A stretch of 64,000 nt of DNA from Dimargaris cristalligena. Taxonomy: Eukaryota; Kickxellomycota; Dimargaritomycetes; Dimargaritales; Dimargaritaceae. Under the pieces are notes generated by a model. It saw nothing but the letters and a program-made list of their open reading frames with translations. It ran no database searches and was not told where the DNA came from. This document shows positions 10,695 through 19,612 of this stretch, in pieces (position 1 is the stretch's first letter; every line of letters starts with the position of its first letter). The position numbers and the translations under genes were made by a program. The stretch lies in the NCBI GenBank assembly GCA_027576995.1, contig JANBQC010000049.1, forward strand, positions 1 through 64,000, read 5' to 3'.

Positions 10695-12134
10695 ATGTCC
10701 AGCAACTCCACTGATGTCGCTGCCGTGGTCTCCCCCATCGATACCGGGGACACGGCCTGGATCCTCATGTCCGCCGGCCTGGTGTTCCTCATGATCCCTG
10801 GTTTGGGCTACTTCTACAGCGGTATGGCCACCAGCAAGTCCGCACTGTCCATGATTTTCGTCTGCATGCTCAGTCTGGCCGTGGTACCCATCCAATGGTA
10901 CATCTGGGGCTATTCTTTGGCCCTCTCCCCCACCGGTGGCAAGTTTATCGGCAACCTCGAGTTTGCCTTTTTGGCCAAGGTGGGCAACGAGCCCCACCCC
11001 ATGGCCCCCACCATCCCGGCCACCGTGTACGCCATCTTCCAGTGCATGTTCTCCGCTTTGACCCCCGCCCTGGCCCTCGGGGCTACGGCCGAACGGGTGC
11101 GCCTTATCCCCGCCCTCGTCTACTTCTTCGTCTGGTCTACCCTGGTCTATGACCCCATCGCTTATTGGACCTGGGGCGTCAACGGGTTCCTCCACACCGC
11201 CGGTAGTCTCGATTTTGCCGGGGGTACCCCCGTCCACATGGCCAGTGGGTTCGCTGCCTTGGCCTACGCCATGGTCCTCGGCCGGCGGCACGGGCTCAAG
11301 GACGCTAGCAGTGAATACAAACCCCACAATTATTCCAACATCATGCTGGGTACCGCCCTGCTCTGGTTCGGTTGGTTCGGCTTCAACGGCGGAAGTGCTG
11401 TCATGGCGGGCGCCAAGGCCGGGCAAGCCATGATTGTGACTCACATTGCTGCAGCGTGTGGTGGTCTGACCTGGATGCTCCTGCAGTACCGCCACGAAAA
11501 GAAACTGTCCTCTTTTGGCTTCTGTTGCGGGGCCGTGGCCGGATTGGTCGCCATTACCCCGGGTTCCGGGTTCACCACTGCCTGGGCTGCCCTCATCTAC
11601 GGTGTCGTCGCCGGTGCCATGTGCCATTTCGCCGTGGAACTCAAGGACAAGTACTGGTTCGATGATGCCCTGGACGTCTTTGCCGTCCACGGAGTAGGAG
11701 GTGTGGTCGGTAACATGCTGACCGGTTTCTTCGCCTCCGCGTCCATCGCCGCGGTTGACGGTACCGAAATTCCCGGGGGCGGTATCGACGGTCACTGGAA
11801 ACAGCTGCTGCTCCAACTGTTTGCCTGCGGTGTCGGCGCCGGTTGGTCCTTCGTGGTCACTTACCTTATCCTCCGGATTATGAACTTCATTCCCTTCCTA
11901 AGAGTGCGGGTGGACCACGAGGATGAGGTGCTCGGTATTGATATGGCCCAGATGGGCGAAGACTACTATGCCGCGATCAAGGAAGACTCGCAGCAGCAAC
12001 ACCCCATTGCCCTGCCCCAGTCGGCCACCTCGTCGTCGTCCATGGTGGAAAAATTGGAGCCCCACCATCATTCCACCAACCATTATGACCTTCCTACGAG
12101 TTCCTCGTCAATCCAGCCCGAGCGGGTGGTCTAA
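10695..12134 (+). CDS. Ammonium transporter, Amt/Mep family
   Basis: A 479-residue, single-exon ammonium transporter of the plasma membrane with about eleven membrane segments between residues 20 and 400. Pore histidines are present: H181 in FAGGTPVHMASG and H332 in AVHGVGGVVGNML. Fungal Mep1/Mep3 types replace the first histidine with glutamate, so this is the Mep2/twin-His type, associated with high affinity and often sensing. FGWFGFNGGSA (about 225-235) is the family signature. The C-terminal cytosolic motif that is usually GxDxxxHGExAY reads GIDMAQMGEDYY (414-425), with Met in place of the conserved His. The tail after 430 is Ser/His/Gln-rich and could be phosphorylated. The start has an A at -3 (CACCATG). 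It converges with the SOD-like gene downstream. Nitrogen control is suggested by GATA sites upstream. Confidence 0.96.
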   Translation: MSSNSTDVAAVVSPIDTGDTAWILMSAGLVFLMIPGLGYFYSGMATSKSALSMIFVCMLSLAVVPIQWYIWGYSLALSPTGGKFIGNLEFAFLAKVGNEPHPMAPTIPATVYAIFQCMFSALTPALALGATAERVRLIPALVYFFVWSTLVYDPIAYWTWGVNGFLHTAGSLDFAGGTPVHMASGFAALAYAMVLGRRHGLKDASSEYKPHNYSNIMLGTALLWFGWFGFNGGSAVMAGAKAGQAMIVTHIAAACGGLTWMLLQYRHEKKLSSFGFCCGAVAGLVAITPGSGFTTAWAALIYGVVAGAMCHFAVELKDKYWFDDALDVFAVHGVGGVVGNMLTGFFASASIAAVDGTEIPGGGIDGHWKQLLLQLFACGVGAGWSFVVTYLILRIMNFIPFLRVRVDHEDEVLGIDMAQMGEDYYAAIKEDSQQQHPIALPQSATSSSSMVEKLEPHHHSTNHYDLPTSSSSIQPERVV

Positions 12135-12159
12135 CCTGCCGGTACCGTCTTTTTTTGCT

Positions 12160-12181
12160 GTATATATATATATATATATAC
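12160..12181. repeat. (TA)n in the AMT 3' region
   Basis: About 11 TA repeats begin 26 bp after the AMT stop, in the 334 bp gap between two convergent genes. The rest of the gap is AT-rich and would carry both 3' ends. Confidence 0.85.
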
Positions 12182-12468
12182 ACCTCCTACTTACCCCTTT
12201 AATCTAATTCTTGCGCCCGCGATATTGATCCATCTCCATTCATTAAAATATATAATCCCGTATTTCCTAAAAAGCATTTATGTGTGTTATCCATAGGCAT
12301 TGGTCTAAACAATTGTGTAACTACGTTATGAATTTGGGGTGGTGTAGCTGGTCAAAATAATAAGGGGAGGGAGAAGTAATGAATATATGGACATCATCCC
12401 GCCAAGTGTATATACAGTGTAAGCTATCTTTTTTAAAAAATAAAATAAAAATAAAGTAGTAATAGGGG

Positions 12469-13446
12469 TTAGTAGAGGTGGGCCCCCAACGCCACGACAA
12501 CGGCCAGGACAAATGAAGTACCCGACCAGGTAGTCGATAGAGTAGCGGCGCTCGTACGGCCCGACATGTCCGTAGTAATCGTACCGCAGGCCGCCACGTT
12601 CCCCTCCTTGTCCCAAACCACAATGGCGTGGTTCACCACCGCGTATTCTCCGCTCAGGTGAAGTCCCTGGTCCATAAACTTTTGGTCGAATTTAGAACTG
12701 GAGCTCCGGATATACCCAAACTTGTTTTGCAAATCCCCCGTCTGGCAGAGTTGAAACGGGGACATGGCGGCAGTGGTAGTGGTAGTAGTGAATTCGTTGG
12801 CTGGGTCTACAAGACTACCGAAATCGGAATCGGAATTGGAATTGGAAGCGGCGGACGTTGGGGCAGAAGAAGAAGCAGAGGAAGAGGCTGAAGAGACATC
12901 TCCATCCACCAAGCTCGCTTCTTCGACCGGCGGGGGGTTATTAGGGTCAGCGGGGGCCTCCGGGATATTAGACTGGATACCGAGGTCCCGTCGCACAAAC
13001 ATACGGGTCTGTTCACCAGAGGTCGGCGACACCGTCCCGTTCGTGCCCCCATTAGCGGTGACCACCGAAGCGTCGACCTGGGTAGTAGGTTGGAACGAGA
13101 CCATGGGCCCGAGTCCGGTACAGCTATCGTCTTTCGGGACCGGGTTACGCTGGATGAACCACTCGTAGGGGTAGTTGGGTTTCAGGCCCGACATTTCGAC
13201 CTGGAGTTCCACGTAGGTTTGCCTGCTTCCCCCGGAAGAGGAAGAAGACGAACCCTGCGCCATGTCGCTGGCGGAAACTTCCTTGACGGTGAGGATGACT
13301 TTACCCTTGACGGATGAGTCTTTCTTGGCCAGACTGGCCATGGCCTCCTGGGGGTCCGAGTCGGCGGCGACGTGACTGGTGGTGGTGGACCATAACCCCA
13401 AAACCATGAGTAGGCTGAGGCTGAGGCGGATCTTTAATAGCTGCAT
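12469..13446 (-). CDS. Cell-wall SOD-like protein lacking copper ligands (paralogue A)
   Basis: 325 residues, single exon, ATG at 13446. A signal peptide (1-~28) and a hydrophobic C-terminus (304-325, WSGTSFVLAVVVALGAHLY) suggest a GPI anchor. The fold markers of fungal Cu-only superoxide dismutases are present: a beta-rich N-terminus, NPVPKDDSCTG (101-111), CQTGDLQNKFG (234-244), VVNHAIVVWD (270-279) and a late cysteine (C287). The copper-binding HxH that should precede NPVP reads F97-I-Q99, and the His of the H-x-x-P motif is S117 (SFQP). Only H273 remains. A Ser/Thr/Asp-rich insert (about 180-226) splits the domain. It probably does not dismutate superoxide; a structural or ligand-binding wall role is inferred. 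It is related to the gene at 16380-15658. Confidence 0.7.
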   Translation of the reverse strand: MQLLKIRLSLSLLMVLGLWSTTTSHVAADSDPQEAMASLAKKDSSVKGKVILTVKEVSASDMAQGSSSSSSGGSRQTYVELQVEMSGLKPNYPYEWFIQRNPVPKDDSCTGLGPMVSFQPTTQVDASVVTANGGTNGTVSPTSGEQTRMFVRRDLGIQSNIPEAPADPNNPPPVEEASLVDGDVSSASSSASSSAPTSAASNSNSDSDFGSLVDPANEFTTTTTTAAMSPFQLCQTGDLQNKFGYIRSSSSKFDQKFMDQGLHLSGEYAVVNHAIVVWDKEGNVAACGTITTDMSGRTSAATLSTTWSGTSFVLAVVVALGAHLY

Positions 13447-13830
13447 GGCGGTTGAAATGACGAAAGGGATACGGGTGTAACGGTACGAAGGAAACCACCC
13501 GTCAGGGTAGGACTAACGAGTACCCAAAAATTTGAACCAAAGGAAGGACCGGAAGTAACCCCAAATGGATATCTTCGGGTCGAACTTTTAACGAACTGGC
13601 CAGGGTTGCAGGGGAATGCAAGTGCACCAGGGCAGTCTCAATGGGAGTGAAAGTAGTCGAAGTCGGGAAAATAGTGTAAACTCAGTTATTTGAGGAGAAG
13701 TGAGCATGCATGTAAATATGGATAATGTGAGCTTTACCTTGAAACTAGCCTCAAAATAATGATTGGAAGATAATAATACTTGCCGCAAAATCAAACATCT
13801 ATGCTATTCGGGGCGGGGCCAGGTCGGGAT

Positions 13831-13837
13831 TTATATA
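13831..13837 (-). promoter_or_regulatory. TATA box for SOD-like paralogue A
   Basis: TATATAA on the minus strand lies about 385 bp before the ATG at 13446. The spacing implies a longish leader, possibly with an intron (a minus-strand AAG/GTAAAG junction occurs near 13738). Confidence 0.35.
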
Positions 13838-15197
13838 CCCAGGGTAAAAATATAGCCAATTTCACTGGCGCCGAGATCCCCCTTCTTCGTTTTTTCTATA
13901 ACGGACTGGGTGGGTCATCATCTGGGAGACGAGCCGGTGCGGGTGCCGTGTGTCTGTGCAGTAAAGAATAACCATTGGGGCCTCGTGCCGTAACACCCTC
14001 CATAAGGGCAAAAAGTTCAACCACATCTTGGTCTACATGAATATGGAAATCGGAATTCTTGTAAACATCAATGATGCCGACGAGAGGCAAGCGACGTGTA
14101 CACTGCCCAAAAATAGGGGGAAGGAATCCCTCCCTTTCCCTCTCTCTCTCTCCCTGTTCTTTCATGACAACGGCCATTCGTCGCGGGCCAGGGGTGGGGA
14201 GGTCTAGATTAGTGAACTAATTGGACAATGAAGCCGTTCCTAGAATAATGGAATGTACTCCTTTGATAAAAGGATCCCTGATATCTAGAGGAAGGCCGCT
14301 TAGCTACCTGCCTACAGGCAAGTCCCCCGCCCAAATGGCAAGCTGCCTTTGCTGTACTATCAAAGAAGCTTTTGGGCAGTGCCAGATTGGAGACCCATGA
14401 TCTAAACAACTTTCACCATGCCCAACCCCCATTTCCAATAATATAGCGAATGTTGGACGTGCGGCAGGGTGCTGCTAATGATTAAAGGATGTATACTTAT
14501 GGACAGTGATCACTAGCCACCGAATACCTATGACCCGTTGTCGGAGTCGACTATCGGCTTACTTATAAGTAAATAAAAAAGTACATTCCCTGCAAAGGGA
14601 CGTCGCCCTTGGTAAGTAAAATCTAAAGGTCATGCGAAGTGGAAGTAATCGGGGTGGCTAAAACGGCAGGACGGCGCAGCTTCCTGCATCATTATTTTTA
14701 TATATATAAAAAATGAAAAATAGATGAATCCCCTTCGCTAACATCAGCAAGTCGGTTAGGCCTGCCTTGTAGCTCATAAAACGGCAGGTCGGAAACTAAG
14801 CTCGAAGGAAGGCCTGTGGAACGTGTCCTACCTTCCACAGTACCCTTGTCCCACTATTCCACAAGCCTGTTCTCCGCTAGGTCAGTTTCGCAATGACGCT
14901 TGGGCAGCAGCGTCTCTCCATTTTCGTCAACATCGCAATAGGTGCCCCCCACCCTCCCCTCCGCTCTTAAACCTCGTCGCCTATGGTCGTTATTGACTAT
15001 GGTTTTTAGCGGGGCAATGGTCATTATTCAAGTATTTATCCAGTTTCACCATTACCACCCAATGGCCGTTAGAAGCGGGTACTAAATACCAACGAGTGGC
15101 TGCAAGGGCTAAGCTTGGACCGAGACTAAAGAGACTCTAGTCCCATCTCTCGGAGGCCTGGGGCGGGAATGATTTATATATACATACAGGATACTCT
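13838..15197. other. Intergenic, nothing recognised
   Basis: No supported gene. Two short similar strings (AAAACGGCAGGACGG near 14662 and AAAACGGCAGGTCGG near 14778) are too short to interpret. Confidence 0.4.
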
Positions 15198-15341
15198 ATA
15201 TGGGTAAAATTCAAACCAGCTGTATAAGGTTTTACAATATACGTGTATGGGCGAATATATGTGAGAATAGCTTTTAACCAGTAATATTGGCCGCATCCAA
15301 TGGATTTTTCATTATACAGCCTGAATGAACTTCTCCCATAT
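15198..15341 (+). mobile_element. MITE-like element, copy 4, best preserved
   Basis: 144 bp, ATATGGG...CCCATAT. The left ~30 bases (with CAGCTGTATAAGG) and right ~30 bases (with CATTATACAGCCTG) are imperfect inverse repeats. The ends fit TA target duplications around TGGG/CCCA. It lies about 320 bp beyond the stop codon of SOD-like paralogue B, between the two SOD-like genes. Confidence 0.75.
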
Positions 15342-15657
15342 GATTCTACCGACGTCTTAAGCATACTCATACGAGTAAATAATGGTGGGGCAGCGTGGAA
15401 GCTAAGCTTTCGAAAGAGGCCGCGATACTATGTGTTATTAGTATGTTGTTATATTTATTATTAAAAAATTGGTAACTTGAACCAGCAAAATACCAACTTC
15501 AGTTTGGTGTTGATTAAGCTTCGCCACTCTTGGCCCACGGGGCATTATCAATGAAGCAACTACATAAACCCATTGACCCCTGATGTAAATTAAAAGGCTA
15601 GGTATAAAATAAAATAAATATGGAAATGCGGATTATTGACGGACCCGGTCGTTCCGT

Positions 15658-16380
15658 TCACAAAAGCCCTATAGCCGAAATTCCACTCAACCCCGCGACT
15701 AGTCCCAGCATGTACTGGGCAAGGGATAGGTGCGAGGATCCGATGGGGGCGTCACTACTTGTCGAGGCCTGGTTAGGCTGCATCGGTTGTTTAATATTAG
15801 CGCAAGTGACAGGTTTTCCGGCGGAGTTCATAACGAACACGGAATGGTCCACGACACTATTCGGCTGACCGACCAACGAAATTTGGTTATCGTACCACGA
15901 AGCGTGGAACCCCCGCTCGTAAGCGTAAAACCCGCCGTGTTTACCGGACAAATCCCCCGCGGCACAAGCGTCGGGGTCGTCCTCGTATTGGTTGCAGGTA
16001 TAGGCGGAGGACTTGAGTTTCACCTGGGTGGGGTTAAAGAAATTGCTCGGGTGTTTACATTCATAGTTTTTGGCGGGTTTCTCGCGGATGCTGAGGGTGT
16101 ACATCTCGTCGTGGTCGAGACCCTGGTCGATTTGAATGTCAATACGGACAAGCGGGGGTCCACCGAGGGCGGGGTTGCTCTGGGGGGCGTGCGTGGAAAA
16201 CTTAATAAAGCCGGAGACCCCTGTCCGACTCGGAAAGTAGGCGTAGACTTCGTCAAGAACAAAGGGATTGGGTGGGGGCTCGAAGGTCTCCTGGGCCGCG
16301 GCGGGGGGAATGGATAAGCTGCCCACCAGAGCTACAATCCCCAGGCATGCAATGGCCCGGACGAGGAAGGCCGTCGTCAT
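15658..16380 (-). CDS. Cell-wall SOD-like protein lacking copper ligands (paralogue B)
   Basis: 240 residues, single exon. The open frame starts with GTG at 16383, but the ATG at 16380 is the likely start. Signal peptide ~1-29 (core IACLGIVALVGSL) and a C-terminal hydrophobic tail (218-240) preceded by Ser-rich sequence point to a GPI anchor. CAAGDLSGKHGGFYAY (139-154) and the later VVDHSVFV...CANI (177-195) closely match the fungal Cu-only SOD family (SOD5-like), including the paired cysteines C139/C193. The copper HxH site is replaced by a segment without histidine (YTLSI, 94-98), and the HFNP-type histidine is Phe (NFFNP, 113-117). Only H179 among the four expected ligands remains. Canonical dismutase activity is unlikely. 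It shares strand, architecture and losses with paralogue A, suggesting an old tandem duplication. Confidence 0.78.
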   Translation of the reverse strand: MTTAFLVRAIACLGIVALVGSLSIPPAAAQETFEPPPNPFVLDEVYAYFPSRTGVSGFIKFSTHAPQSNPALGGPPLVRIDIQIDQGLDHDEMYTLSIREKPAKNYECKHPSNFFNPTQVKLKSSAYTCNQYEDDPDACAAGDLSGKHGGFYAYERGFHASWYDNQISLVGQPNSVVDHSVFVMNSAGKPVTCANIKQPMQPNQASTSSDAPIGSSHLSLAQYMLGLVAGLSGISAIGLL

Positions 16381-19054
16381 CACGGACTGTTTATTGTATT
16401 TCGGGGTGGGGGATAGATAAGAATCGGTCCACTGCCACGATATGGGATATAGGGGATAATTTAATTATAATATCTCGAGAAATAGAATAATGAAAAGTGA
16501 ACGACTAATGTAAACAATAAATAAAATGTAAAAATTATTAATATCGTATGAAGGGCTAAGGAGGAGAGGGGAAGGGGGGCCCGTGTACTTAAATAGGGTA
16601 CCCGATACGACGTCCAGAAAACCCTCGTACGGGGAGTCCATAGATGACATTATGCCTCTGTCCGTTTATGCAAAACAACCCGATTAGATGCACCAATGCT
16701 CCCTCTGGTGGTATCTTCAGCGGCTCACCCAGAACCACTACAGACTATTAGAGAGACAGAGGGGGGACCAAAACCCCTCTTCAATACGATCGTAATACTG
16801 GTGGTACCCCAATATTACCTGTTTGACACACAAGGACTTGGCGGAACCCGTCCTCCTCTTCCCAAAAACAAGCGAGGGAGTGGCCCTTATTGGAACCTAC
16901 AGTACTTATGGTTTAGGCCACCATCTTATTCAACTGGTGATGATACCGCCACCCATCCTTAACACTAGTTTGGCTTGGAAAACTCCGGTAGTTTATGTCT
17001 GGGAAATCAGGTGAAGGATGAAGGTAGGACAAAACCTATCGAGCTGAATTGCGATGTCCAAACGGATACCACCCCACTAATCTGAGGTCACTAGCGAGTA
17101 GGCACACTCTTGGCTACTCTATATATCTAAAGTAGACCAGTAGGAGTTTTTTAAGAGGGGCCGTCGTCCATCAACGAGGTAACGTAAGTTCCGACGGTGT
17201 ATTGCTACACCCTAACGAGCTGAATAGTCAGTGGTATTGGTGAGGTCATCAGTGTCACCAAAAACTATTATGTCTAAAGGGCAACTGTCAGAATTGGCTA
17301 ATGACCAATTGCCAAACTAGACAAATGGTGAATTTATGATGAGGAGGGGGGAGGGTATTTTTCAACAAATGTGCCGTATTTTTACAATTTTAATCAACAA
17401 TCCATTATTTAAATTTTAAGCTAAATGACTATATTTCTACTAAGGAGCCCTAATATACTACCATCGCATTGTCCAGTTGCATTTTTAAATAGTAGAAGCG
17501 ACTAGGATGACAATAATTATGACTGCTAAGTTTATGATTTAATATATAATATTACTTGTTTAATACCAAAATGATATATAAGTGAAGGGTTCCAGGTATA
17601 AGTTGCAAGTCATCAATACCATGGCTACGCTTAATAAAATCAGAGTAATAGGACATTTTAGATTACCCTGTTGCTTAATGCAAAGCTCTGTGATATGGAA
17701 TTACAGTAAAAGTGCTACTGTAGTAAATACCCGCAGATCATAATCCAAATCAAGTGGCTGTAAAATATTTCATCAGAACTGCCTCTATGGTTTAGCCATC
17801 GCTTATTATGGCTAAGTAGTCTACTAAAATACACCCCTCTCCCAATAAACCCAACAGTCGCTAAAGACCATAGAGAATAAGAGGAAGAGATGAGCAGTAG
17901 ATTTTATAATTGACATCAACATAAGAGGCGACTACCACCAGCGTTGGTAGGCCCAAATGGTACCTTAGGGTAATAGGGTAAACATCAATATAATGTAGCA
18001 TAAAGGCGATATAGTATAACACAGAGCGGCTTTTAAACCCAGCCCAGCGTCTGTTTTCTGATAACTGACTCTTAAAGTATTGACAGCCAACAATAGCAGA
18101 GAATAGCTTTGACTCACCATGGAGAACACTGAATGGCACTGTACTTAAATTGGCAATACTGCCAAGACTGTCTCGATGGTCTGTATATAGTTCCATAAAG
18201 AGCGACTGTTTAGTCTGCAATATATAATGGATATGGCGGTACTATTCGCAAAGCGAATGACTAGTGTTTGATATATTGAGAGCTATTTAACGTCGCTGGA
18301 TAGGGAGGGATGGACAATTGCTCACTATAGATCCTCTGCAGATATACCATCCAATTTATCCCGATATCACTTACTATTTGAGGATCTGTAATGATGGGCA
18401 GGCCGGGAAATGTCTTCAGTAGTGACGAAATACCACAATGATGGGAGCAACTGAGCTGAAAAAATAAGAAGTGTCTAAAATTAAGCTGAATGGCAGCTAT
18501 ATGGTGCCATATAATTCCAAACAAGCACTCCGATACAGTCTGTATGACAATACGACCTATCAACCCGACTACTACTGATTTAAAGACAGACGTTACGAAG
18601 TGTTCAGAATAGGTACTGAGGAAACCTTACACTAGCCAACGGCATACTATACTCCTCGGGCAGTGTTGCAGTATATGAGGATAGTTAGGTAGTATACCCA
18701 CTTTTGACACTACACAGCTAAACCGGGGTGGTATATAAATACTGGAGTATATCAGCTATAGTGATCTTTATGGGTGTTTACAAATAAAAATAGATAGAAA
18801 CGTTGCTAAATGGATGGTACTAGGGATAAATCGCAATCTCAGGTGGGATTTAAAAGTCGAATGCCTATGCTGAACAAAGTGCGAAGAAAAGTGAACTACA
18901 ATGGGGAGTTGCAAAGTAAAGTATGGGCGGCATTATAAAGGGCGATTGGCCCGAGAAACCAAAACGAGCCCGCCGGGCGATACCCTTTAACTATAAGGTA
19001 TCCATGGATACAAAATGGCGACAGCTATGCAAGTGATAGTCGAGTGGCAACGCT
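16381..19054. other. AT-rich intergenic DNA
   Basis: The first ~230 bp hold the promoter of SOD-like paralogue B, including minus-strand TATTTAAG near 16590 and a GTAAACA motif at 16509. Beyond this I see only short minus-strand open frames without ATG (17861-18220, 18261-18563) that might be exons but are not supported. Confidence 0.4.
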
Positions 19055-19612
19055 TTAAATATATTGGATTAAACAAAATATAGTGATATTTATAAGTCCC
19101 GTTGTATTAATCAGTATTCGACAACTAGTCAGCATGGAGACACTCGGTTGCCGGTATTTCGCCTGCCAAACATCCAACGCCCTTTCAATTATATCAGTGA
19201 ACACTGACTTTATACACCAATTCATCAGATAGAGTGGATGTCTTCCCTGGTGGTCTCCACTAAAAACCACTGATATCGGATGAGGCATCCCTTTAAACTG
19301 GGATCGGTCCTGGGTGTATAGATTTATCCGGAAAAGTAACCGTCGGCGTTTCGCAGCACCGCCACCAATCGGATTGGGTTCACCACGAATTAGGATGATC
19401 CACCCAGCTATTTCCAGCACAGTCAAGCCGACTAATCGCAGTCGGTACGCTTTCCCATTGCATCGTATCGGGAAGGCATTGGGAATCCGAACACCGTCAT
19501 GAAAGGGATAGTTACATTTGCCACTAGAAGCGTTAAATGCAGACTGATCGTAGGGGGAGGGTTGAGTCAGCGGAGGTACATCTTCAGGGGGGTAGAAAGT
19601 TACCCACGCCAT
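19055..19612 (-). CDS. Possible gene for an unknown 185-aa protein
   Basis: The ATG at 19612 opens a 185-codon frame with protein-like composition. There is a proline-rich N-terminus (YPPEDVPPLTQPSPYDQSA), one likely membrane helix (RLVGLTVLEIAGWIILI, ~59-75), a basic turn (GGGAAKRRRLLFR) and an amphipathic second half. The frame continues open upstream for about 13 codons without another ATG, so it may be the last exon of a larger gene. The context is AT-rich with no conserved neighbour. No family is recognised. Confidence 0.35.
   Translation of the reverse strand: MAWVTFYPPEDVPPLTQPSPYDQSAFNASSGKCNYPFHDGVRIPNAFPIRCNGKAYRLRLVGLTVLEIAGWIILIRGEPNPIGGGAAKRRRLLFRINLYTQDRSQFKGMPHPISVVFSGDHQGRHPLYLMNWCIKSVFTDIIERALDVWQAKYRQPSVSMLTSCRILINTTGLINITIFCLIQYI

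Noticed and set aside
10662..11816. 384-codon minus-strand open frame opposite AMT
   Set aside because: Mirror of the GC-rich AMT gene; Gly/His/Glu-rich composition typical of an antisense shadow.
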